Source: Caldilinea sp. CFX5
GTDB taxonomy: Bacteria; Chloroflexota; Anaerolineae; Caldilineales; Caldilineaceae
Direction of reading: 5' to 3'
DNA length: 64,000 bases
Assembly (NCBI GenBank): GCA_021405325.1
Contig: QWII01000017.1
Span: forward strand, 1-64,000
Below are positions 53,629-61,488 of this stretch, piece after piece; the stretch's first letter is position 1, and each line of letters starts with the position of its first letter. Position numbers and translations under genes: made by a program. The notes under the pieces were generated by a model. The model made no database searches. It was not told the origin of the DNA and saw nothing but the letters and a program-made list of their open reading frames with translations.

Positions 53629-54437
53629 AAAGGGTTGAAACTCCGTTTCCAAAATAAATCGTCTGGATTCATGCCTAAGCGCGCTACTATTTCTTGATCT
53701 ACAGGTGCAGTTGCTTTGGGTGGCACGTAGAGTGTAGATAGAGGCGTTATTTTTCCGCCAGGTAAGTTTGCTAAAAGTATAGGTTCGATCACGGGAGGTA
53801 TGGTTGGGTATTGCGATGCTTCATAGAGTATCGCTCCGTGGTCAGAACCGTAAGCGTTTACAAGGATGTCCGCCAACAGTTGTACGCCTTTGCTAATATC
53901 ACCACAAATGGATTGTAAACCAATCGCCCCAACCTGCCACAGAATCAGATGAAGCGTTGTATCAAGCTGACGTTTACTCAGTAAAAATCCCGTTGCTTCA
54001 AAAGATTGCCAGCCCTGGTAAGCAGGCTCGAAACCTAAATCGGCGAATAAACAATCCACGGCTGAAATACCTGGTAACATCCAGGCACGATACCCTTCCT
54101 GGCGCGCCTGCCGAATGGCTTCATGCGCTGGTGTAACCATCACACCGGGGTGTCCATAAAAAACAGCACAGACCTGTGCGCCTTGACGGACAAAAGTCAG
54201 GATGTGAAGAACAATCTCATGATACGTTTGGCTACGATGTTTTTCGTCTGCATAGAAATGATGTAACGATTCCGCTGTTGGATTTAGGCTTTTGATCCAG
54301 TGACCGACCACTTCGTTGTTAACCAGATACAAAACTTTTTCTGCATTTTTGATAAATGCTTGAGCCTCCAGCGTGACTTGACCCACCAGCTTTATCCCTG
54401 TACCTACTACCACTAATGAGCCTGGGAACATTGTCAT
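53625..54437 (-). CDS. split borosin alpha-N-methyltransferase (SonM/OphMA-like)
   Basis: 270 residues of the tetrapyrrole-methylase fold. Key residues: SLVVVGTGIKLVGQ, then Tyr62, Arg68, Tyr72 and Tyr94 (FYADEKHRSQTYHEI...VFYGHPGV). Spacing 6, 4, 22 equals Tyr66/Arg72/Tyr76/Tyr98 of fungal OphMA as I recall it. LPGISAVDCLFADLGFEP and FEATGFLL match bacterial SonM. These enzymes use S-adenosylmethionine to methylate backbone amides of a precursor. The C-terminus ends without a core peptide, so this is the split type. GGAGAAAGG precedes the ATG. The precursor is immediately upstream, past a hairpin. Confidence 0.88.
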   Translation of the reverse strand: MTMFPGSLVVVGTGIKLVGQVTLEAQAFIKNAEKVLYLVNNEVVGHWIKSLNPTAESLHHFYADEKHRSQTYHEIVLHILTFVRQGAQVCAVFYGHPGVMVTPAHEAIRQARQEGYRAWMLPGISAVDCLFADLGFEPAYQGWQSFEATGFLLSKRQLDTTLHLILWQVGAIGLQSICGDISKGVQLLADILVNAYGSDHGAILYEASQYPTIPPVIEPILLANLPGGKITPLSTLYVPPKATAPVDQEIVARLGMNPDDLFWKRSFNPL

Positions 54438-54449
54438 CCTTTCTCCATA

Positions 54450-54498
54450 GGTCGTAACACCCGAAGGGGGTTAATAATCTTCTACGGGTGTTACGACC
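54450..54498 (-). promoter_or_regulatory. intercistronic hairpin between precursor and methyltransferase
   Basis: Two perfectly complementary 14-base arms (54450-54463 and 54485-54498) flank a 21-base loop. It lies 21 bases past the precursor stop and 13 bases before the methyltransferase ATG. No U-tract follows, so partial termination or mRNA-end protection is more likely than full termination. This would allow more precursor than enzyme, as is usual in RiPP operons. Confidence 0.6.
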
Positions 54499-54519
54499 CA
54501 TAGCTTCTAAGCGCCCTGC

Positions 54520-54780
54520 TCATCCATTATGATGATGGTGGTGAACATTCCAACAGACAATCGTGCCGCCCAGATAGTCAATAAGTTGTTGTCGTCCCGT
54601 CTCATCACGCTGGGCATTTGCCAACAAATGCGCCTCCTCTTCAGACATTCCCTCGTTGATCAACATCTGCTGCAGCTCATCAACGGTTAATCCTGCCATC
54701 TTTGCCTGGCGTTGCGGATCTGTCGCCAAGTCAATCAAAAAATGCCACAAAGTATAGCTAACGATTGAATCATTTGACAT
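54520..54780 (-). CDS. putative borosin precursor peptide with His-rich core
   Basis: 86 residues. Residues 1-70 are an acidic helical domain (YTLWHFLIDLATDPQRQAKM, then GLTVDELQQMLINEGMSEEEAHLL) resembling the borosin-binding domain of SonA. The C-terminus GGTIVCWNVHHHHHNG (71-86) is the likely core. Hydrophobic I74-V75-C76-W77 and V79 correspond in position to the YLVIS stretch methylated in SonA. The ribosome site GAGGAG and the ATG lie inside the 3' end of the regulator gene (11-base overlap). A five-His tail suggests metal binding or a follower sequence. No protease gene is adjacent. Confidence 0.82.
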   Translation of the reverse strand: MSNDSIVSYTLWHFLIDLATDPQRQAKMAGLTVDELQQMLINEGMSEEEAHLLANAQRDETGRQQLIDYLGGTIVCWNVHHHHHNG

Positions 54781-57670
54781 CTTCTACTCCTCTTTTTTGT
54801 TCGAGTAACTTCAGATCTGTGGTAAACGTTCTTGCCAAAGACAAAGCTGTACTCTTCAGGAAACTTGTATCGGCAAGTTCCTGCGGTAGCATGTTCATAA
54901 TGGATGCGCCCAGTGGGGTAGACTGAATCTGTTCTTGCAATTGGTCAATCGTATAAGCGGGTAGTTGGGTAGTAAGCGCAGACAGTTGCATTTGGGCCTG
55001 GTGGCGTGTCTGATAATCACTGGCAGGATGTTTTGCCACCAACGAGAGTAGCAGAAAAATCGCTTTTACTGATGAATCAGACAAAGCACGCTTGTCGCTA
55101 TTTGACTCAGTGGTTAGGGATTGCAGCTTGTTAGAGAGCAGTTTTACTACTCCCACCAAATTTTGTAAAAGAAGAGGCTTCGCATTAATCTCCTTCGACA
55201 ACTCGAATGCAGTGCGCAAATACTCCTGCGCACTTATTTCTTCGCCCTGAGCGCAAGCAACATCGAACAGATGATTGAGGGTACGAATTAATCCTGTTTT
55301 TTCGCCATTTTCTTGGTAAATTGTCAGACTTTGTTGATGCCTTGCGCGTGCCAGACTGTAGTCTGCCCGTTTTTGTGCAATCACCCCTAAATGATTGTTA
55401 CACAAGGCAATACCAGTACGATTACCGAGTTCTGCAAATAATCGCAGACTTTGCTCATATAATTGTTCAGCTTCTTCATCAAGAAATTCAGCAACCTTAG
55501 CAAGATTCAGGAGAGCGTTTGCTATACCCCAGTTTTTTTCTAGGCGCTGATAAATTTTTAATCCAGCTTGATACCAATGTTTTGCTTTGTGATAATTGCC
55601 TACGGCCATTTCTACCTGGCCTAAATGTACGCAAAGGCTAGCTTTGAGGGGTGGATCGTCGATATTGGTGTGTCGTTCGAAACTTTGATGCAGATACTGA
55701 AAGGATGCCTGATAGTCACCTTGATTGTAAGCGATAATGCCCAACGTATGATAGGCAAGACAGATTTCTTTGTCATCCGGGTATTGCTGCAAACTCTTTA
55801 AGCTTTCCTGTAGAAGCTGTACTGCCTGATCGGGCTGTCCCAAAAAGTGGTCAAATAATGATTCACGCACCATCACCTTTGCCAGACATTGTTGTATCCC
55901 AGGTTCTGGATAAGTATTAAGCTGTAAAGTCTTTGTTAAACTTGTACGAGCCACGCCAAACGTGCTTTTCCCTTCCCGAAACCAGTTGACCATAGAATAA
56001 AAAGGGGTAAAGGAGGGTATGTATTGCTCTAGTATGACCACACGTTGGTGAGCAACAGCCCAATGCCAACCAGACCGTATATTGTGAATCTCCTCTTTGA
56101 TCTGAGTAACTGCGCTCTGTTCCTGAGCGCTGTGCAAAAGCGGTTCCAGTTGTTGTAAAAAGCCGCCGTAATATTGCGCATGACATTCTTGTACGGCCTG
56201 ATCACGGTCTGCATCCGCTTGCAGCTTTTCCTGGGCGAATTGACGCAACAATTCATGCAACTCATAGCGCCCCGCCGTCACTTTGAGCAAGGATTTATCG
56301 ACCAGGCTGCGCAACGTCACCAAAGACGACTTGACCACACTGGTGGCAGCTTCGCGCGTGAAACCACCTTGGAAGACCGCCAGGGCTGCCAATACTGCCT
56401 GCTCCGGCGCAGTCAGCAATTGCCACGAATATTCAAAGACCGCCCGCATACTGCGCTGGCGCGCCGGCAGATTGCGATGGGGCGAAGTTAAAAAGTCGAG
56501 ATTGCGCGCAATTTCGTCGCCGATTTCAACGCAGGAGAGCATGTGAACCCAGGCCGCCGCCATCTCAAGGCCCAGCGGAATGCCTTGCACCAGGGTGCAG
56601 ATGCGGGCAATCGCCGCCGCTTGCACCGGGTCGTTGCCCGGATCAAAGTGATCATCAGCCTGCTGCGCCCGCGCCAGAAAGAGGTCGATGGCAGCATACG
56701 CTTCCGTCATGGTCAGCGCCGGGAGAGCCAGGGCGCCCTGACGCGCCTGGCCCGGTGTTGGCTGGACCGTCGGAAAGGGCAGCCCCGTCACCGCCAGCAC
56801 CCACTCCTCGGCCAGGTTCAGCCGCTCGCGCGAGGTCACCAGCAGATGAACGCCCGGCGCCGCCTGCAAGATAGCGGTCAGCAGGGGACCAATCTCGGCA
56901 ACCAGATGCTCCACATTGTCCAGCAGCAGGAGCAAGCGCCGTTTCTGCAACGCAGCCAGCAACTGTTGTTCGGGATCAACCGCCCCCGCCAACGCCACCC
57001 CCAGCGTATTAGCCAGTCCATTCACGACTAAGCCGGTTGTGCTGATACCGATTAACGCGAAAAAGTAGACGCCATCGGCAAAGGCGTCGTTCGGTTGGTT
57101 GACAACGGCATGCGCCACTTGCAGCGCCAACCGCGTCTTGCCCACCCCGCCTTCACCTACGATGGTGATTAACCGCGTCGCTGGCGCTGCCAGATAAGCC
57201 AGTAAGCGCGCCATCTCCTCGGCGCGCCCGACAAAAGAGGTGAGCATGGTCGGCAGGTTGTGGGGCGGCGTCGACGGTGCGATCCCCGGCGCGCCATTGG
57301 TTGGCGCCGGTTGCGCGTCAGCGCCAGCGAGCTGGGCCGCGGCCGTCGGCACAGCAAACCACGCCTGCACTTCGGCGGGGTTGATCTGATAGCCGGCCTG
57401 GGCCGCCCACGCGATGGCGCCGGTCAAGTCAAGCTGTGGGGCAAAAAGGTGGATCAGGTGCAACATGTAGGTGTGCGTGGGTTTCCAGTGGCGCCCCTTT
57501 TGGCTGTGGGCGCGTTCCCAGCGCGAGAGCAGCGTGCCGTCGATGACGCGATACTCTGCCGGCGGGCCAGTGCGCGCGAGTTGATCGAGCGCTTCGATCA
57601 GCGCTTCCTGACTCCATTGGCGCGCTTTGCGCAAGGCTTGCAACTGCTTCCCAAACTCGGTAAGGTTCAT
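54770..57670 (-). CDS. XRE-STAND-TPR regulator of the borosin operon
   Basis: 966 residues. XRE-like helix-turn-helix (about 1-100; LSRWERAHSQKGRHWKPTHTYMLHLI), NB-ARC NTPase (Walker A GEGGVGKT 172-179; Walker B LLLLLDNVEHL), and TPR repeats from about 560. The first 110 residues match the cassette A regulator almost position for position. The stop overlaps the precursor start, so the operon is read regulator first. Its promoter has the four-half-site operator. The TPR region presumably senses a ligand or peptide. No ribosome binding site is obvious. Confidence 0.9.
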   Translation of the reverse strand: MNLTEFGKQLQALRKARQWSQEALIEALDQLARTGPPAEYRVIDGTLLSRWERAHSQKGRHWKPTHTYMLHLIHLFAPQLDLTGAIAWAAQAGYQINPAEVQAWFAVPTAAAQLAGADAQPAPTNGAPGIAPSTPPHNLPTMLTSFVGRAEEMARLLAYLAAPATRLITIVGEGGVGKTRLALQVAHAVVNQPNDAFADGVYFFALIGISTTGLVVNGLANTLGVALAGAVDPEQQLLAALQKRRLLLLLDNVEHLVAEIGPLLTAILQAAPGVHLLVTSRERLNLAEEWVLAVTGLPFPTVQPTPGQARQGALALPALTMTEAYAAIDLFLARAQQADDHFDPGNDPVQAAAIARICTLVQGIPLGLEMAAAWVHMLSCVEIGDEIARNLDFLTSPHRNLPARQRSMRAVFEYSWQLLTAPEQAVLAALAVFQGGFTREAATSVVKSSLVTLRSLVDKSLLKVTAGRYELHELLRQFAQEKLQADADRDQAVQECHAQYYGGFLQQLEPLLHSAQEQSAVTQIKEEIHNIRSGWHWAVAHQRVVILEQYIPSFTPFYSMVNWFREGKSTFGVARTSLTKTLQLNTYPEPGIQQCLAKVMVRESLFDHFLGQPDQAVQLLQESLKSLQQYPDDKEICLAYHTLGIIAYNQGDYQASFQYLHQSFERHTNIDDPPLKASLCVHLGQVEMAVGNYHKAKHWYQAGLKIYQRLEKNWGIANALLNLAKVAEFLDEEAEQLYEQSLRLFAELGNRTGIALCNNHLGVIAQKRADYSLARARHQQSLTIYQENGEKTGLIRTLNHLFDVACAQGEEISAQEYLRTAFELSKEINAKPLLLQNLVGVVKLLSNKLQSLTTESNSDKRALSDSSVKAIFLLLSLVAKHPASDYQTRHQAQMQLSALTTQLPAYTIDQLQEQIQSTPLGASIMNMLPQELADTSFLKSTALSLARTFTTDLKLLEQKRGVEDVK

Positions 57671-57713
57671 AAAGTTGGATCAATATGGGTGTTCCAGGAC
57701 GATCACGATTCTG

Positions 57714-57749
57714 GGACAGTGACTTGGACAGGTGTCCTAGTGGCTGTCC
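57714..57749. promoter_or_regulatory. four-half-site operator of cassette B / borosin operon
   Basis: The layout is GGACA-N7-GGACA-N2-TGTCC-N7-TGTCC with half-sites at 57714, 57726, 57733 and 57745, the same geometry as 46569-46604. It lies 44 bases upstream of the regulator start. The flanking GTCCCTTACCAGC and GTTATTGTACCTCAC blocks are also shared. It probably controls both the borosin operon and the divergent small genes. Confidence 0.7.
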
Positions 57750-57883
57750 CTTACCAGCACAGCCGGAAGTGTATACACTATCCTGGTAAAGCGCAGACAG
57801 TTACCACTGTTATTGTACCTCACGATTGCAGTAGTATGCAAGGCTGTTTTACGGCAAAGAAAACAGCACTTAAAGGAGGACTT

Positions 57884-58117
57884 ATGCTGAACCAACATCA
57901 ACTGGAGATATTGACCTACGAACGCCAGCGGGCCTTTCACGTCGAAGCCGAAGAACGCCGGTTAGCAAAGGTTGCCGCGTCCGGTCGTTCCCCCTTTGTA
58001 TCTACCTTGCGTTGCCGGCTCGGCGCCTGTCTGGTACAGTGGGGCTGCACCTTACAAGGAGTGACGGCGCCGCTGCCGTTACCGCTAGAGCCGCTGCCGC
58101 ACCCTGCCCGTCAATAG
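57884..58117 (+). CDS. MLN-family small protein, copy 3
   Basis: 77 residues behind TTAAAGGAGGACTT, divergent from the borosin regulator. It starts MLNQHQLEILTYERQRAFHVEAEERRLAKVAASGRSPF and keeps the family's Arg/Cys-rich LRCRLGACLVQWG block; the tail is Pro/Leu-rich. It shares the intergenic operator region with the regulator, so it is probably controlled with it. Confidence 0.75.
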   Translation: MLNQHQLEILTYERQRAFHVEAEERRLAKVAASGRSPFVSTLRCRLGACLVQWGCTLQGVTAPLPLPLEPLPHPARQ

Positions 58118-58181
58118 CCAACGCCGCATCTCATCCATTCCACGGGTCAAGGACATTATCTGCATGACAACAGGAGAGCCA

Positions 58182-58592
58182 ATGATCAACCTAACTTCAC
58201 TCCACGCCCATGTCCGGGTTTGGCGATATCTGTCGCGGTGGCAGACAACCGACAAAACCAATACACAGTACGCCCAGGCGCTGGCCGACCAGGCCGAAAT
58301 CCAATGTCACCACCTGGCCTTGCATCGCGCCTACGGTTGCTTTGCCCCGCTCTACCCACAGTGGGTGCAGCGCCGCTTTGATGCAGAATTTCTACGCCAG
58401 ATGACCAGTGGCCCGGTTCTCCCCACCGGCCCCGAACTGGCGACGGCGTGGGATCGCCAGTTTGGCCCGCTCTCCAGTCCGCCGGTGCGCTGTCGGCAGC
58501 TGGCGGAACTGGTCGGCGTTGCCAACCACTTTTTGGCTTGCTATGAACGCGAACGCACCCAGCTTGCGGCTTTCGATCTGCCGCGCATCTAG
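58182..58592 (+). CDS. hypothetical protein, member 2 of the two-copy family
   Basis: 136 residues from MINLTSLHAHVRVWRYL at 58182, behind CAGGAGAGCCA; 58164 has no site. It is a paralogue of the 160-residue protein at 40962: LHRAYGCFAPLYPQWVQRRFDAEFLRQ, LPTGPELATAWDRQFG, LAELVGVANHFLACY. It is soluble and helical with Trp/Tyr-rich helices. The family is unknown to me. It lies after MLN copy 3, repeating the neighbourhood of cassette A. Confidence 0.75.
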   Translation: MINLTSLHAHVRVWRYLSRWQTTDKTNTQYAQALADQAEIQCHHLALHRAYGCFAPLYPQWVQRRFDAEFLRQMTSGPVLPTGPELATAWDRQFGPLSSPPVRCRQLAELVGVANHFLACYERERTQLAAFDLPRI

Positions 58593-58615
58593 TACCATGC
58601 GGCAGCAATAGACCA

Positions 58616-58744
58616 ATCGTAGGTGCGGCTTGTAGCCGCACGAGCCGGCAGACCGTGCGGCTACAAGCCGCACGAGCCGGCAGACTGTGCGGCTACAAGC
58701 CGCACGAGCCGGCAGACTGTGCGGCTACAAGCCGCACCTACGAT
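58616..58744. repeat. GTGCGGCTACAAGCCGCAC repeat array with 26-bp terminal inverted repeats
   Basis: Outer 26-base arms are perfectly complementary. Between them a 32-base unit is repeated about three times, each unit itself palindromic. A shorter relative lies at 61281-61373. The architecture suggests a non-coding mobile or REP-like element after the 58182 gene. Confidence 0.85.
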
Positions 58745-58815
58745 CCATTGGCTGATGTAGGCGGTTCTGGACTAGCCCTCTATCATCAGTCTCTATACTA
58801 TCAGGAGTCCCGACG

Positions 58816-59397
58816 ATGATCAACCCAATCTCATCCAGCGTCACACCCGCCAATGCTTCCCCGATCCCCTGGCCGCAGCGCCTCACCAACGTGGTGAAAG
58901 CGCTGTGGAGGATTACGAGGCCCCAATCATCACACGCAACAACCGCAGACACTGTCGCCGCCGACCAACCGGTTCTGCTCGCCTTGCGGGCGTCGCTGCT
59001 GGCGGGTCGAACCGATGTTGTCTGTTTAACGGTGGAAGGTGAAGTGAATAGCGAGACCTACACCATCCTGGTTGAAACCGCCTGCTTGCACTATCAGCAA
59101 GGCCGGCGCTATCTGTTGCTCGATCTGCGCCAGACAACGCGGATTGAAGTATCAGGTCTCTTTGCGTTGTGTAACATTGCCCGGCTCTACAGCGGCCTCC
59201 CCCTGCTTGATCCCGACCTGGGCTGGGCGGCCTTGCGCGCCGCAACTGAAGCGGTCACGCCAACGCTGGCTGAACGCGTCAAGGTGTTGGCGCCTTCGTC
59301 TGTTGCAACAGCGGCGCTGGCGAGCAGCAGCCTCTGTCAATTTTTGGAACAGTACCCGGATCAGGCAAGCGCCCTGACCGCCTTGCCCAATCCTTAG
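58816..59397 (+). CDS. STAS-domain protein, copy B
   Basis: 193 residues behind AGGAGTCCCGACG. It is aligned along its length with the 46880 protein: MINPISSSVTPA...IPWPQRL, GRTDVVCLTVEGEVNSETYTILVE, YLLLDLRQTTRIEVSGLFALCNIARLYSG. Ser sits at the phosphosite position in EVSGL. A duplicated STAS protein in each regulator cassette suggests it belongs to the signalling circuit. Confidence 0.82.
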   Translation: MINPISSSVTPANASPIPWPQRLTNVVKALWRITRPQSSHATTADTVAADQPVLLALRASLLAGRTDVVCLTVEGEVNSETYTILVETACLHYQQGRRYLLLDLRQTTRIEVSGLFALCNIARLYSGLPLLDPDLGWAALRAATEAVTPTLAERVKVLAPSSVATAALASSSLCQFLEQYPDQASALTALPNP

Positions 59398-59449
59398 GGC
59401 AACCGACACCATTGCAACGATACTGGAACCTTCATCCACTGGAGAAACC

Positions 59450-60949
59450 ATGAAATCGCCAACGCCCACGATGACGCTGTTCCTCTTCCTTGCCGGTCTC
59501 CTGAGTCTGCTGCTGGTGATCAGCAGTTGTCGGACCGCCAAGACCGCCGATCCTGATGGGGTGGCGCAGGCTGTCCAGGCCACCTTAACCGCCTGGCCCA
59601 CCTCACCCCCGCGTATCGTTGAAGTGACACGGATTGTTGCAGTGGTGCGCAACCCGGCGGCAGCGCCCGGCGCCCAGGCGGTGGGTTCACCCACCCCCAA
59701 CCCGCCAGTCAACGACGCGCCGGCGCCGTCACCGGAACCGACAGCACTGGCGTTGACCGAAGGCGCACAGGAAAGCCCCGATAGCGTTGAAGACGCGTTG
59801 GTTGCGTTGGTCAATCAACAGCGGGCGGCGCATGGCCTGTCACCGTTGACCATTGCCGACGAGTTGATCCGCGCCGCCCGTCGCCATAGCAATGATATGG
59901 CCGCCTACGAGTTGCTCCACCACCGTGGCTCCGACGGTTCCACCTATGCCCAGCGCATCCGCGAGGCGGGCTACCCGGCGCTCGATAGCAATGAAGCCGT
60001 CTTTTGGGGCACCCCACGGCCGGAAGAGGTCGTCGCCTGGCTGATCCAGGATGAAGCCCACCGGGTGATCCTGCTTTCGCCCGGTTTTACCGAAATTGGC
60101 GTCAGCCACACCCAAATGGACAGCGGGCGCTGGCAGCACTATTGGACGCTTGACTTTGGTAAACGCGCCGACGGCAGCACCCAACCGGCGCCAACCCAGG
60201 CTGCCCCACTACGCCCCCAGCCCAGCGATCCGCCGACGCCGGCCCCGACGGTTCTGGCTGTAGTCAATGGCACTGCGCCAAGCGAGGATGGTTGTCCGGC
60301 CACTTCGGCGCAACAGTATGATCGCATCCCGATGATGAGCATTGATAACACCCATCCGGCTGATCAGCACGGCGATCTCAACCTGGCGCTCCGTGGCTAT
60401 ATCGCCAGCCCAGGCGCCGCCACCTTGATCGACATGGCCGGCCCCACGGATGGCGATGCGCCCCAGTTCACCACCCTCTTTGGTCAGCAGGCGGGGCGCT
60501 CCTTGACGGCGGCCTATCAAGTCTACGACTGGAACTGGGGGTGTGGCGGTGATGGCTGTCGCGGCGGGCCGCTGCGCAATGTCGAGGTCACGTTGGTCGG
60601 CGTCGCCGCTACCCCTAGTGAAGCCATCTATGCCCCCCGCCGACAGAACGAAATTTACGGTGGCGGCTACCTGGCAGTGATTCTCTACGCTGACACCAAC
60701 CGGCTTACGCTGGGCTATACACGGGAAGGATCGGTGGCGCATGGCTATGCCGTCCATTTGGAAGCGCTCTGTGTTGACCCGAATTTGCTCACGGCCTATC
60801 GCACAGCGAATGCCGCGGGGCGGGGTTGGTTGCCGGCGGTGCGAGCGCATGATCTGGTGGGGCGCGCCGCCGGTGGCGTCGTGCTAGTGGCGATGCGCGA
60901 CCGGGGGAGCTTTATGGACCCCCGGTCGCGCAAGGATTGGTGGCGTTAA
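59450..60949 (+). CDS. CAP-domain (SCP/PR-1) lipoprotein
   Basis: 499 residues. The N-terminal signal ends in a lipobox (LLVISSC, Cys27). After a Pro/Thr/Ala-rich spacer a CAP domain spans about 110-245: ALVNQQRAAHGLSPL, then RRHSNDMAAYELLHHRGSDGSTYAQRI, then WLIQDEAHRVILLSPGFTEIGVSH, with the usual His and Glu residues. A second domain (about 300-499) ends YDWNWGCGGDGCRGGPL...LTLGYTREGSVAHGYAVHLEALCVDP...MRDRGSFMDPRSRKDWW, a form I recall from other Chloroflexota extracellular proteins. It is exported and lipid-anchored; CAP proteins bind lipids or act against competitors. Role here unknown. Confidence 0.85.
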   Translation: MKSPTPTMTLFLFLAGLLSLLLVISSCRTAKTADPDGVAQAVQATLTAWPTSPPRIVEVTRIVAVVRNPAAAPGAQAVGSPTPNPPVNDAPAPSPEPTALALTEGAQESPDSVEDALVALVNQQRAAHGLSPLTIADELIRAARRHSNDMAAYELLHHRGSDGSTYAQRIREAGYPALDSNEAVFWGTPRPEEVVAWLIQDEAHRVILLSPGFTEIGVSHTQMDSGRWQHYWTLDFGKRADGSTQPAPTQAAPLRPQPSDPPTPAPTVLAVVNGTAPSEDGCPATSAQQYDRIPMMSIDNTHPADQHGDLNLALRGYIASPGAATLIDMAGPTDGDAPQFTTLFGQQAGRSLTAAYQVYDWNWGCGGDGCRGGPLRNVEVTLVGVAATPSEAIYAPRRQNEIYGGGYLAVILYADTNRLTLGYTREGSVAHGYAVHLEALCVDPNLLTAYRTANAAGRGWLPAVRAHDLVGRAAGGVVLVAMRDRGSFMDPRSRKDWWR

Positions 60950-61032
60950 TGTCGTTGCAACGGCACGCCAATCTCACGCTCTACTTTGTTGCTGACTGTC
61001 CACTTCACTTCAATTCGCCATAAGGAGGCACT

Positions 61033-61251
61033 ATGTTGAACTATGATGCGACCGTCACCCAGGCCAAAGAACGCCAAAGTTTGCTGTTGGGGGAAGCCGA
61101 GCAATGGCATTTGGCACAGTCACTCGCCCCGTCCCAACCACACCCTATCTTCGCCTGGGTTGGGCGCCGGTTGATCCGGTGGGGCGAACAGTTACAGAGC
61201 GAAGGGCAAACGCCGGTATTGCCCACCAGCCGGGCAATCTTTACTCGCTAG
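61033..61251 (+). CDS. MLN-family small protein, copy 4
   Basis: 72 residues behind ATAAGGAGGCACT. It is nearest in style to copy 1 (41982): MLNYDATVTQAKERQSLLLGEAEQWHLAQSL, then FAWVGRRLIRWGEQLQSEGQTPVLP. The W-V-G-R-R-L-I-R-W-G block matches W-L-G-Q-R-L-I-A-W-G of copy 1. It follows the CAP lipoprotein gene in the same direction. Confidence 0.78.
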   Translation: MLNYDATVTQAKERQSLLLGEAEQWHLAQSLAPSQPHPIFAWVGRRLIRWGEQLQSEGQTPVLPTSRAIFTR

Positions 61252-61280
61252 TACGCAACGGCTTACATCAACCAATAGAA

Positions 61281-61373
61281 CGTAGGTGCGGCTTGTAGCC
61301 GCACGAGCCGGGAGTTCGTGCGGCTACAAGCCATACGAGCCGGGAGTTCGTGCGGCTACAAGCCGCACCTACG
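61281..61373. repeat. second GTGCGGCTACAAGCC repeat element
   Basis: Same family as 58616-58744, with CGTAGGTGCGGCTTGTAGCC ends inverted at the other side and two internal units. One unit carries CCATAC instead of CCGCAC. Confidence 0.8.
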
Positions 61374-61376
61374 ATT

Positions 61377-61427
61377 TTTCAGGATGAACACGGATTTTTC
61401 GCTGCTTTATCCCTGTTCATCCTGAAA
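61377..61427. repeat. TTTCAGGATGAACA inverted repeat
   Basis: Arms 61377-61390 and 61414-61427 are complementary, directly next to the 61281 element. A terminator for the small gene or another dispersed repeat is possible. Confidence 0.6.
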
Positions 61428-61488
61428 ATCCGTGTACAGATGCTAAAAACTAAGCAGTCAAACCACTTCTTCCAAAGAGGAGTATTCC

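Noticed and set aside
54520..54780. Artificial His-tag or contamination (HHHHHNG at C-terminus)
   Set aside because: The peptide is embedded in a natural operon with coupled genes, and the codons mix CAT and CAC in native context.
58616..58744. CRISPR array
   Set aside because: Units are palindromic and contiguous, with no unique spacers of constant length and no cas genes.
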